NCBI RefSeq assembly: GCF_003711515.1
Contig: NW_021167081.1
Location: forward strand, 930,001-994,000
Length of the DNA stretch: 64,000 nucleotides
Direction: 5' to 3'
Origin: Sodiomyces alkalinus F11
Lineage: Eukaryota; Ascomycota; Sordariomycetes; Glomerellales; Plectosphaerellaceae
In this document: positions 23,620 to 34,230 of the stretch, piece by piece
Numbering within the stretch: the first letter of the stretch is position 1
Layout: each line of letters opens with the position of its first letter
Notes under the pieces: model-generated
What the model was told of the DNA's origin: nothing
Databases searched by the model: none
The model's input: the letters and a program-made list of their open reading frames with translations, nothing else
Position numbers and translations under genes: made by a program

Positions 23620-24963
23620 ATGGCGGGTCGCGTGCGCCATGCTATCGACCAGAAGGCCCTGGAGAGATATATCGATCAGAATGTGCCGGAAATCAAGACA
23701 CCAGTTGATCTGAAGCAGGTATGTAATGAATTACCCCGTTGGAATCGCCGGGGCCTTAGCGTTGCCGTCAGAAAGCTGAGAAAGCTCGGGTTCCAATGTA
23801 TATGATGTATAATGTCCGGCCTACAAATGCTGACAGGTCCTCTTCCGTTGATAGTTCGGCTTTGGGCAGTCGAATCCGACATACCAGATGACGGGGGCGG
23901 ACGGAAAACGCTTCGTCCTGCGCAAGAAGCCGCCCGGCACGCTCGTCTCCAAGACGGCGCACAAGGTCGAGCGCGAATACCGCATCATCCACGCGCTGGA
24001 GAAGACGGACGTCCCCGTGCCCCGGACCTACTGCCTGTGCGAGGACGAGTCGGTCATCGGCACGCCGTTCTACATCATGGAGTTCCTGGACGGCCGCATC
24101 CTCGAGGACCCGGCCATGCCCGGCGTGTCGCCCGCCGAGCGCACCGCGCTGTGGCACGCCGCCGTCGACACGCTGGCCAAGCTGCACCGGCTGCGGCCCG
24201 CCGACGTGGGGCTCGAGACGTTCGGCAAGCCGTCCGGGTTCTACATCCGGCAGATCCAGACGTGGCGCACCATCTGCGCCAGCCAGGCGAGCACCCTGGA
24301 CGTCGACACTAACGAGCCCGTCGGCGACATCCCGCACTTCCAGGAGATGGTCCGCTTCTTCCAGCAGGTGGCGAAGCAGCCGCGGGACCAGGGCACCCTG
24401 ATCCACGGCGACTACAAGATTGACAACTTGGTGTTCCACAAGACGGAGCCGCGGGTGATTGGCGTTCTAGAGTGAGTTGCCCTTTTTTCTTTTTCCTATT
24501 TTTTTTTTTCCTTTTTCCCCTTCTCTTCCTTCTTCTTTCCCGGTTCCTCCTCGTACAGAAAGGTGCAAAGCTAAGCTAACCTGATTGCAGCTGGGAAATG
24601 TCCACGGTGGGCCACCCGCTCTCTGACCTGTGCAACTTCATCACCCCTTTCTTCACGGCGAACCGCGAGGGCGTCAACGCCCACCGGGGTTTCCTCCCCA
24701 ATGCCACGCCCGGACTTCCCGCAGCGTCGCAGGTCGTGCGGTGGTATGCCCAGATCTCGGGCTACGACCCGTCGCGGGAGCTGAACTGGGGTATGGCGTT
24801 CAACATCTTCCGGTCTTCGGCCGTGTGCCAGGGTATCGCCGCACGGCTTGCCAGGAGACAAGCGAGCAGTGAGCAGGCCAAGCGGTATGCGGATACCAGG
24901 GGACCGCTGGCCGAGTATGCGTGGGAGCTGATTGGGAAGGCTGAGCTGCCGGCCAAGCTGTGA
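23620..24963 (+). CDS. APH-family phosphotransferase, ACAD10/11 kinase-like
   Basis: Protein-kinase-fold phosphotransferase of the aminoglycoside/choline kinase superfamily, resembling the kinase part of ACAD10/ACAD11, which phosphorylates 4-hydroxy fatty acyl groups; here it stands alone. Exons 23620-23718, 23855-24471 and 24591-24963 give 362 residues. Visible landmarks: the nucleotide-binding segment with the Lys of [29 protein letters not shown] typical of this family, the catalytic loop [11 protein letters not shown] near residues 217-227, and the metal-binding Asp in [16 protein letters not shown], which is rebuilt across the second intron. Coding DNA of exon 2 is very GC-rich. The substrate cannot be told from sequence. 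Confidence 0.88.
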
Positions 24964-25450
24964 TGTGCTGGTCGGTGTTAGTTAGATGCATTTTTTCGTC
25001 AAAATATTTAGATCATAAAGAAGATATTATGTTAACCTCTCTGGGTTCTGCTTTGTACTGTCTGCCTCTAGGTGCTGAGGAGAGATACTTCCGAAATACT
25101 TCGACGCTCCGTGGCAGTGGTAGAGTCGCCGCCACACTTGCCGCCACGCCGTTCTGGCAACGGGGTGGGTAAATACCGGTTACCACGACAACGCGCCACA
25201 ATGCCCGGAAAGAGTCAACATTAAACAGCAAACATCAACAACACGTGAACCTACCTAATTAATTCACCCCCTCGCCTTTCGTATCATCCCTCCCAGCTAC
25301 TCCCCCCACACACTCACACACTCACACGACAACAGCGCTCTGTCATAACTTTTTTCTTCTTCTTTTTTTAGGGAGAAACGCGCAGCAACACCTCCGCTTG
25401 CGCGCATCTACCCTCATCCGGACACTTACCTAACAACAGTAACAGTAACC
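24964..25450. other. intergenic, bub1 promoter
   Basis: 487 bases; contains the 3' end of the phosphotransferase gene and the C-rich leader of bub1 with CACACACTCACACACTCACAC near 25310. No gene seen. Confidence 0.5.
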
Positions 25451-28400
25451 ATGGCACCTTCCGACGACCTCATTGATTTCGACATCATCGAAGCCCAAAA
25501 AGAGAACATCCAGGCAATCCCCAGCGGTCGTTCTGCAAAGAAGCTGGTCGAAGCCTTTTCTCATTCGCCTTTGCACAAGCTTTCCACCCCTACACCAACA
25601 GACACCAAGAATGTAAACGACTGCATCCGAGCCGAATATGAGGCCGAGATCTCAAACATCTCCGAATCAGACGATCCCCTCGACGTCTTTGACCGATACG
25701 TACGATGGACTCTCGATGCCTACCCGTCCTCTCAAGCAACGCCTCAGTCGCAGCTACACACCCTTCTAGAGCGCGCGACAAAGGCCTTCATCAACTCTCC
25801 CCAATACAAGAACGACCCCCGCTACATCAAGTTATGGCTGCTCTACATCCAGCTCTTCGCCGATGCGCCGCGTGAGACTTTCCTCTTCCTCTCCCGCCAC
25901 AACATTGGCGAGGGCCTGGCCCTCTTCTACGAAGAGTACGCGGCGTGGCTGGAGGGCGCCGGCCGCTGGACACAGGCCGAGGAGGTGTACAAGCTCGGCA
26001 TCGAGCGAGAAGCCCGGCCCCAACAACGGCTTCTGCGCAAGCTGAAAGCGTTCGAACAGCGACGTGCTCAGCAGACGGACCTTCCCGACGAACCCTCCTC
26101 GCCGGCCCTGCCCGCTGTGCGGCCCGTCTTGGCCGCCAAGGTCGACCCCTTCGCCGCAGCGCGGGCGGCGACTGCGGCGACTGCGGCGGCGGACCCCCAA
26201 GCGCCGCGGCAGACCAGCGGCGTGGGCGGGCCGGCCTCGAAACCGGGCAAGGCTAAGATGGCCATCTTCTCCGATGCTGACGCCCAGCCTTCCGCCCTCT
26301 CGGCGCGCGACGGCGGATCCAAGGGCTGGGATACAATCGACTCGCTGGCGAACCGGAAAAAGGAGAATGTGATGGGACCGAAGCCGTGGGTGGGGGAGAC
26401 GCTGAAGGCTGGGGGGAAGAAGAGCGATGGCCCCAAGATGCAGATATTCAGGGATACTGTAGGTTTTTTCCTGCCTCCCCTTTCCCCCCCCCCTCCTCCC
26501 TCATAGCCCACATGTTGATCAATCTAGGACTAATGGATGGCTTGTTTTCCGTCGCTTTTTTTGTACTTTTGCAGTCTCAGTCTCAGTCCCGGTCCGAGTC
26601 CCAATTCCGAGCGCGCTCTCAGGCGCAATTAGCAAAATCCCACATAACATTGATTCCATCGAGTGTCCAAGTCGTGGTGAACCCCGTCAACGGCAAGAAG
26701 GAACGTATTTTTGTCAACCTGGAGGCTGTTTATCCCGATCCCGAGGTTCCGGGCTCGGAGCTTAGCTTTGAAGAGATTTGGGCCATGAACCAGGGCTGGC
26801 TGGACCAGTCGTGGGAGCCCGAGCCCGAGGCGCTTGAGCCAAGCATCGCAGACCTCGGAGACATGGTGTCCGAGAAGCTTGTGGTTCACACAGAGACAGT
26901 GATGCTAGACGAGAACGGGAATATCATGAAGAAGAGTAACAAGCCGAGGAAGATGAAGACCATGGAGATCAACGAGACCCAAATCAGTACGTTAAGGGTC
27001 CCAGATCTTGTCCGGCATGGGAACAAACTGACATGTTAGTAGTCAAAGCGAACCTTGATTCTCCTTCTTCCAAGCCGAGACCGAAGAGGAGAAACAATAA
27101 CGAACCTACCATGACGCTTCATACCAAAGCAGCAACAGACGAGATATATGACATTTTTAGCCAGCCGTTGCCGCCCGTTCCTGCGGAGGAAGAAGAGAGC
27201 GCCGCCGACGAAGACGACGACGACGACGACGACTATGATACAGACGGGGACTACACGAGCGGCGTGGACAGCACCATAACGACGACGCGTCATGTCGACA
27301 TGGACGACGAAGCCGGCAACGAGGAGACGTCCGATGTGAAGAGTGTCAGCGAATGGTCCGACTTTTCTACCCGACGACATGTCCCCGATATCAATGCAAA
27401 GAAAGATGCACACGAGGAACCCAACGACACACAGGTCTCGGACTTGATAGACGTCCACGACGCGGAGCCCTCCGGACCGCTCTCTGAAGATACCACGGGG
27501 AGCCAGGGGGCTGGAGAGGAAGGGGAGCAAGAAGAGGAGGATGGGGATGAAGAAGACGACATGCAGCCAAAAACCAGGACCATCTTCGTCCCCATCCCGC
27601 CGGAGGATTACGAGCCTCGAACACGGCCTTATAGGGACCCGGCCGAGGTGGCTAATAATCGCCTCCCCTTCATGACACCCATCACCGAGAGGACAGAGAC
27701 GTCCCTCGGTATGTTGACAACGAAGAAAGAAGCCCAATGTGGTTCCCCAATCCAGAGAGACGATGAATACGGGATCACAGAGGAGGAGGAGGAGGAGGAA
27801 GAGGAAGAAGAAGAAGAAGACGAGCTTTTCGAATCTGATCAACTACTCAGCAGTCCATTGCGAGAGGTGGTCAATGAGGCTCGTCCCGCAAAGGTTGCAC
27901 TGCCAATCTTGGACAAGCTGAAGTCGCGGCCAGCAGCAGCACCCAAGAGTATTCCTCCGAAAGGACCGATTATCAAAGACTTGCAATGCAATCCCATGGA
28001 TGATGCTGTGAGGGACGAGATCCTCTCGAACATTCACCCCCCCTTGAGCTCGTACCCCGGGTTCTACGACCACCGACATGAGAAATACGAGAAAGGCGCC
28101 GATATTCGCAGGTTCGCAAAAGCCATGACCAAAGCGAGATCTAGTTCAGATAGGACCAGCAATTCCGCCCCTGCCCCCGTTATCGAGTTCCCCGATGTCC
28201 CTACGAGATACACGGTTCGCAAGGAACTCGGGGCAGGTGCGTTTGCTCCCGTCTATCTAGTCGAGAACTCGAACCCCGACGGAGACGACGAGGGAGGCGA
28301 CGATGGCGGTGTCGTGGCCGTGGCCATGGGCAAAGGCGCCTTCGCCACCCGTTCCCGCCGTGGCCTGGAGGCCCTCAAGATGGAGAACCCCCCCAGCCCT

Positions 28401-29267
28401 TGGGAGTTCCATATGCTGCGGGTGGCGCATTCCCGGCTGGGCCCGCACCACCGCGCCGCCGCCTCCCTGACGTGCGCTCTGGAGCTGCACCTCTACCGGG
28501 ACGAGTGCTTCCTCCTGCTGCCGCTCCACCCGCACGGCTCCCTCCTGGACGTGGTCAACCTGTTCCGGGCCGAATCGTCGGGCGTCATGGATGAGCAGCT
28601 GGCCATGTTCTTCACCGTGGAGCTCCTGCGCACGGTCGAGGCCCTGCACAGCCACGGCATCCTGCACGGCGACCTCAAGCCCGACAACTGCCTCGTGCGC
28701 CTGGACCTCCTCACATCGGGCGACGCCCAGCCGCTGGCGTCGCAGTACCGCGCCGACGGCACGGGCGGGTGGGGCGCGCGCGGCGTGCAGCTCATCGACA
28801 TGGGGCGGGCCATCGACATGCGCAACTTTAGGCCGGGCGTGCAGTTCGTGGCGGACTGGAAGACGAGCGCGCAGGACTGCGCCGAGATGCGCGAGGGCCG
28901 GCCCTGGACGTGGCAGATCGACTACCACGGCCTCGCCGGCGTCGTCTACTGCCTCCTCTTCGGCCGCTACATCGAGACGGTGCGCTGCGACCAGGGCGGG
29001 CTCGGCAGGACGGGGCGTCGGTATCGCGTCCGCGAGAGCCTCAAGAGGTACTGGCAGACGGACCTCTGGGGGGCCTGCTTCGACTTGCTCCTGAACCCGG
29101 CGTCGTTGCTCGAGGAGCAGGGCGGGACTAGGGAGATGCCTGTCGTGGAGGAGATGAGGAATGTGCGGAGGCGGATGGAGACGTGGCTTGAAGCCAACTG
29201 CGAGAAGGGTATTGGGTTGAGGAGTTTGGTAGGCAGGGTCGAGGCCTATGCCCGGTCAAGGAGGTGA
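25451..29267 (+). CDS. bub1: spindle checkpoint kinase Bub1 (MadBub-type)
   Basis: Kinetochore Ser/Thr kinase of the spindle assembly checkpoint. Exons 25451-26458, 26575-26986 and 27040-29267 give 1215 residues. Order: a KEN box at 17-19; the Mad3/Bub1 TPR domain at about 55-200; a second KEN at 304-306; a Bub3-binding GLEBS-like block near 367-412 (ending GSELSFEEIWAMNQGW); the motif DEIYDIFSQPL; long acidic low-complexity runs (Asp-rich near 27205, Glu-rich near 27780); and a C-terminal kinase domain from about 863 with Gly loop KELGAGAFAPVY, catalytic HGDLKPDN near 1015, and IDMGRAIDM, i.e. DMG where most kinases have DFG. Two KEN boxes plus a kinase domain fit an undivided Mad3+Bub1 ancestor type. 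Intron 1 retention would give a 351-residue short form. Confidence 0.95.
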
Positions 29268-29491
29268 AGAGTAGTAGTAGTAGCGGTCTTTCGTTCGTCT
29301 GCTTTATCTAGAACTGACACCATTTGTTTCTCTTTTCCTTTGGCTTGCGAGCATACGATACCCTCTGATCGATTCTTTCTTTGTCCATTACCACTGATGA
29401 CATTAGTACAGATAGATATTGGTACAGATTCACACATCTCCATCTCATGAGTAGATGACAAGCGCCCTTCTTGAGCGCGTCGACGTCTTGA

Positions 29492-31000
29492 TCATTCACC
29501 TTCTTCCCCCTCGTCCTCGGACTCGTTTTTCTTCTTCTTTCGCCCCCTTACTGCCTTCGCTGATTTCCCTCCCTTCTTCTTCGTCTCTTTCGCCACCTTC
29601 TTGTCCACCTGTTCCTGTATCCTCTGCCTCTCGCTAGCACCCTTGGCCTGAAGCCCTTCCTCCAGCTTCTTGAATTCGTCACTGTCGGCGTCCATCTCCA
29701 AGAAGCTTTCCAGCAGCTTAATCTCCTCGGCCCACACGCGCTTGTCCTCGAACGTCTTGCCATCGGGCCCCTTGCGCTCAATGGGCGTCTCCAGAACCAT
29801 GGGCATGTTCTGGAACGGCGCATGGTTGACAATGGCATGGAAGGAGCGGAGGCCGAGGAACCCCGTGCCGATATTCGCGTGGAGGTCGCGGTGCGAAGAA
29901 AAGGGCGCCTTGCTGTCGTTGAGGTGGAAGGCCATGAGGTACTTGTTCCCGACGACGCGGTCGAACTCGGCCACGGTGGCCTCCAGCGCCTCGGGAGTCC
30001 GAAGGTCGTAGCCGGCAGCGAAGGCGTGGCACGTGTCGAGACAGACGCCGACGCGGGACTTGTCGGCGACGCCCGCGATGATGTCGCGCAGGTCCTCGAA
30101 GCGGGTGCCGATGACGTTGCCCTGGCCGGCCATGTTCTCGAGGACGGTGACGACGGCGCCGGTGCCCTTGTCGGCGTGGGCGCGGTTGAGCTGGGCGGCG
30201 ATGCGCGCGCAGGCTTCCTCGCGGGACGCGCCGCCCGTGTTCCCCGGGTGGAAGTTGTACAGCCGGATGCCCAGCTGGTGGCAGCGACGGAGGTCGTCGA
30301 TAAAATTGTTGTAGGCTTGGTCGGCCTTGGCGGGGTCGGCCTGGGCTAGGTTGACGAGGTAGGACCCGTGCGGGAGGACGTGGGCGGATGCGTCGTAGGC
30401 GTGCTTTGTGGCGAGTGCACGGAACCCCGTGCGTGCGTCGTCGGCCAGGGGCGGTGACTCCCACTTTCGCTGCGACTTTAGGAATAGCGCGAAGGCGTTG
30501 GCGCCGATTCCCAGGGCCTGGGTAACGGAGTTTTGGACGCCTCCGGCACCGCTGACGTGTGCGCCGATATACATGGCCCTTTTGAGCGCCGAAACGGCGG
30601 TCCTCGCTGCAAAGGGCATATCGTCTTTCTTGGATGCCTTGCCGGCGGTGGGCTTGCGCTTCGTGCTAGTGGCTGCGGTTGTGGTTGCGGTTGCGGTCTT
30701 CCGTCTCTTGGCGAGCTTGGTATCTTCTACTGTTTCTTCTTTTTCTTCCAACAATTCATAATCTTCGGTCGTCTCCTTCTCGTCACAGCTCCCGCACTTT
30801 TCTTCCTCTTCCTCTTCCTCTTCCGCTTCCGCTTCCGCTTCCGCTTCCGCTTCCGCTTCCGCTTCCGCTTCCGCCTCCCTTTCCTTGCGCTTCTTGGTGG
30901 TGGATTTGAGGTTGGTCACAGTGGCGGTCTTTGTCTCGGTGATGATGACTTGGGCCTTGACAGCAACTTGCGCCTTCAAGCGAGAGGAAGCGCGAGACAT
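29492..31000 (-). CDS. apn1: AP endonuclease IV Apn1
   Basis: Zn-dependent apurinic/apyrimidinic endonuclease of base-excision repair. Single exon, 502 residues. An N-terminal extension (1-140) is Lys- and Glu-rich and includes a long Glu-Ala dipeptide run at about 42-60, followed by a Glu run. The endonuclease IV TIM barrel begins at about 142 with MYIGAHVSGAGG. Metal and active-site segments seen in order are HPGNTGG, VLENMAGQGN, CLDTCHAFAAGYD, FHLNDSK, DLHANIGTGFLG and VLETP. The C-terminal tail is Lys-rich (KKKGGKSAKAVRGRKKKK), a likely nuclear localisation signal, ending in an acidic stretch. It converges with bub1, leaving 224 bases between the two stop codons. Confidence 0.95.
   Translation of the reverse strand: MSRASSRLKAQVAVKAQVIITETKTATVTNLKSTTKKRKEREAEAEAEAEAEAEAEAEAEEEEEEEEKCGSCDEKETTEDYELLEEKEETVEDTKLAKRRKTATATTTAATSTKRKPTAGKASKKDDMPFAARTAVSALKRAMYIGAHVSGAGGVQNSVTQALGIGANAFALFLKSQRKWESPPLADDARTGFRALATKHAYDASAHVLPHGSYLVNLAQADPAKADQAYNNFIDDLRRCHQLGIRLYNFHPGNTGGASREEACARIAAQLNRAHADKGTGAVVTVLENMAGQGNVIGTRFEDLRDIIAGVADKSRVGVCLDTCHAFAAGYDLRTPEALEATVAEFDRVVGNKYLMAFHLNDSKAPFSSHRDLHANIGTGFLGLRSFHAIVNHAPFQNMPMVLETPIERKGPDGKTFEDKRVWAEEIKLLESFLEMDADSDEFKKLEEGLQAKGASERQRIQEQVDKKVAKETKKKGGKSAKAVRGRKKKKNESEDEGEEGE
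30798..30875. repeat. CTTCCT/CTTCCG hexamer array inside apn1
   Basis: About four CTTCCT units and then about nine CTTCCG units in a row. Read on the minus strand they encode the (Glu-Ala)n and Glu run in Apn1. The six-base period keeps frame when copy number changes. Confidence 0.9.
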
Positions 31001-31415
31001 TGTTGCGCATAAAAGAGTAGGGGTATTTTTATTCGTTTATAGACCATCGACCTGAAGACGGTTGGCGTTGCTAGGATGAAGTTGCGGCTTGAGGCATGTT
31101 GGTGGTGGTGACAGGAGAAAAGACGCGTCTAATTCTGCGACGCGTGCAGGGCCTTCAATTAAGAGCACGAAAACACGTGATGCGCTGAGTCAGGTACGCA
31201 CCCTTTCATAGGTACAGTGACACAGGCATGTGAACTCGAAAGACTTTCAGGTGTTTGGCTTCTCATCCTGATATGCCATCTTATCTCACCCTGTCAGGTA
31301 CATTATAATGGATGATTCTAATGTGGCTATATATACGGCATCTATGCAGCCCATATGGAATACGAAGTCTGAGTTGAAAACCAAGAATGAAAAAAAAAAA
31401 ATTGAAAAAAAAACC
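31001..31415. other. intergenic, apn1 promoter / dga1 3' end
   Basis: 415 bases between two genes on the same strand. Holds the apn1 promoter and the 3' end of the DGAT2 gene, with A-rich runs at 31389-31413. No gene seen. Confidence 0.5.
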
Positions 31416-33037
31416 CTAGGCGATAAACTGCAGTTCTGCCTTTCGGCCCTTCGCAAACTGGTTCTTATAAGCATCCCACAGCTTCTGCACTTCCTCCACA
31501 TACAAGGCATGCAACCGGTCAATCTCGGCCTGCTCTGGCTGTGACGTCGGGCTCGGGTTGACCCTGATCGGTTTCCCCACCACAATGTTCAGCGGTCGGC
31601 GGTACGGCATCAGACCGACGTCGTAATTGAGAATCCCCCGACCGTGGAGGGCGGGCAGGGTGAACTTGAACACGTTCAGGAAAAACATCTGTATCCTGCG
31701 CACATTGGGATGCGACCGCGGACTCAGCTGGTCGTACAGGTCGTTCTCGCCGAACCCCAGGACGGGGACAAGGTCGGCACCGGTCCGCAGCGCCATCTTG
31801 ATGAAGCCTTTCCGACCCTCGAGGATCAGGCGGAGCGTTCCGGGCCGGGCCTCGAGCGATTCGCGGGCGCCGCCGACAACGATGGTGACGGCGCGGCCCA
31901 TGCCGTGGTCATCGTGGCCTCCCCGCGTCAAGGTGTTCCAGATGGACTCTTTCGAGACCGACCGGATGCCCATGGCGAGGATCCAGTCCCGGTAGAAAGG
32001 GATGCGGAAGTTGGACTCCAGCGTCAGCAGCGTGTTGGTGATGCCGGGGAACTTTTCGGAAAAGCCGAGGGCGTTGGTGGCGAAGGCGGCCCAAGCACCG
32101 TGGGATATGATGCCGTGAGGGTGGTAGCCGAAGATGTATCTCCTCGAGGGAGGCAGGTCATGCGTTTTGTGGAGCTCGGCCGGGTAGTAACCCGCAAACA
32201 AGGTCCAGAGAGGAAGCGACCGAAGAAACTCGGAGCGGAACCGTAAGCGGCCGTCCGAGGCAGCCGTCGACAATGAGAGGTGGATGAGATACGGTACGAG
32301 GAGCGGCCAGTTTAGGGGAATGGCCGCCATGAAAAAGAACAGAGAAACGAAGAGAGCGATGGACAGGCTGTGCATCAGTACTGCCGATGTCTGTAGCCGA
32401 CGTTCAAACGGGATTCTGAGTGGCGCGAAGCGGACACCTTTGGCCCTCCACGCGTGGCGCTCATAGCGACCTCCGGGTGGTGGCGCTAAGAATAGGGGAG
32501 GGTAACTCGTATCGTCGGCACCAGTAACATCTTCGGCCCCCGCAATCGCATCTCCTCCCGCACCGTCGTTGGTCATGCCGAGTGGCGGCCATGTCGTGCC
32601 GTTGATCCCATTCGTGTCCGTCGTCGCGGCTGACGCATGGCTACGACCATCACCACCCTCACGGTCGTCGTGCTCGGTCTTGATGCCGTTAATCTTCGGG
32701 GAAGACCGTTGTCTGTCGTTTTCTTGGCTTTGGCTCATCTTCGATTCGTCCTGATCCTGATAAACGGGCGAGCGAGGGAATCGATCCACGTGTTAGCGTT
32801 GGTCTTCCAACAGCTTTTGGTTGTGTTATATTGTCAGACAGGGGCGTACATATTGGGAGAGCTCGCCGTTCGACTGGTAGTTTGTATTCGCAGGACGTTC
32901 TGGAAATCCCGTACAGTTAGCGATGCTTCTTCGGCCCCCCAGGTCAGAAAATGAACGGTCGGTGGCTTACCCGATGGCACGGTATCTACATTATTGGCAA
33001 CGCCAAAGTCGGGAATAGCAGGGTCCGGCCCTCCCAT
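31416..33037 (-). CDS. dga1: diacylglycerol O-acyltransferase DGAT2
   Basis: Makes triacylglycerol from diacylglycerol and acyl-CoA at the ER/lipid droplet. Proposed minus-strand exons are 33037-32971, 32899-32850 and 32756-31416, giving 485 residues; both joins keep frame and have GTAAGC/GTACGC donors and CAG acceptors. A polar N-terminal region of about 140 residues precedes two hydrophobic segments (about 161-199), the active-site motif YHPHGIISHGAW (His near 251), and further family blocks FRIPFYRDWILAMG, VVGGARESLEA, GRKGFIKMAL and VLGFGENDLYDQL. A simpler model could start at the Met at 32738 in exon 3, losing 45 residues; I prefer the longer one because the two small upstream exons read as clean polar protein. 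The C terminus is NQFAKGRKAELQFIA. Confidence 0.92.
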
Positions 33038-34230
33038 GGCGGGCCAGATTGAACCGTCAATGGGCAGAGGTGCGTACAGAGTAGACTCGGAGAAATAGCG
33101 AAATAGCGGTAGATAGTGGCGATGCAGAAAAAGAGAGAATCGAGGTCGCGATAAGCAATTCGAGCGGGGTGGACGTATTGAAGGGTAGCGGCAGTGGTTC
33201 GGAGAGCGTTAAAGATCGTGCGCGTCGCGAATCATCCTCCGGTGTTCAGTGCTGTCTGTTGTTGTTTCAGGAAAGCAGAAGTACAAATAGAAGCATAGAC
33301 CATCTTCTCCACGCATGTCAATCTTCCCTTTCCGAGCTCTGCTGTGAGATGCAGAGTCCCGATGCGGTTGTGCTGACGAGAGACCGAGAGAGAGGGCATA
33401 GAGAGCAGAGAAAGGCTACGCGGTCTCGGAGGCTCGGACCCTCAGGAGGAACAATGACGTTGCTGGTTGGTGGAGTGGGGTCATGGTCATGCCCGAGAGG
33501 GGGACCAACCAAGACCAATCACGCGGCGTTCTCGAGCCCTATGTACCGCATTCGTACAGGACAACCGTGTGCGTCCATCATCCCCAAAGCACCTATCCGT
33601 ATCCGTCCTCCGTACTGCGGTTCAGACTCGTGGGCCCAGGCACATAATAGAATTTCCATGTCGCGAGTATCTTACCTTACCAGAGCCTCCGTTTTGTTGA
33701 TCCCACTCGCCTTATAAGGTAAGAACAGGACCTGGTTGCTCTCGAGCTGCCTCCGTCGAAGCACTTGTGTAGTACTTATGGGTACCTGAAGGGAACGCTC
33801 GACCCATGCCTAAGGTACCTTACCTTACCTTATACGTACCTAGTACCTGGTACCTGGTACCTGGTATCTGGTATTTACAGACCCAAGGTACGCGATGATG
33901 GAACAGGATGAAACACATGAAAGTCGTGGGAGGAGTATAGAAAACCTCCTGAATTAGCTATCGGTCAGCTAGCTACTGGTCTATGTTATGGATGTTAATA
34001 AACAAGAAAACTGAAGAGATGTGTGGTGGTTCGTGGTCTAGGAGGGTCGATGTACACGTACTGTGGAAACTCGTGCCTCCCGTCTCGACATGGAAGTCAA
34101 ACATACAAAGTCCTCTCTCCCACACGATTCTCTGGGGAACATTTTTAGCCCCACCCCCGCCTTCACACCCATTGAACTACACGTAATTAACTCGAAGCCC
34201 TCGTGCAACATTCAACAAACTGGCGACATC
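33038..34230. other. divergent promoter region, dga1 / kel3
   Basis: 1.2 kb between divergent genes. Contains a GGTACC-rich zone with a small tandem repeat at 33844-33874 and no recognisable gene; frames on both strands look non-coding. Confidence 0.5.
33844..33874. repeat. ACCTGGT tandem repeat
   Basis: Four copies of a seven-base unit TACCTGG (last one with a single change) inside a longer run of TACCTTA/GGTACC motifs in the dga1-kel3 promoter region. Confidence 0.8.

Noticed and set aside
28257..28928. 223-codon minus-strand frame inside bub1
   Set aside because: Shadow frame of the GC-rich kinase domain.
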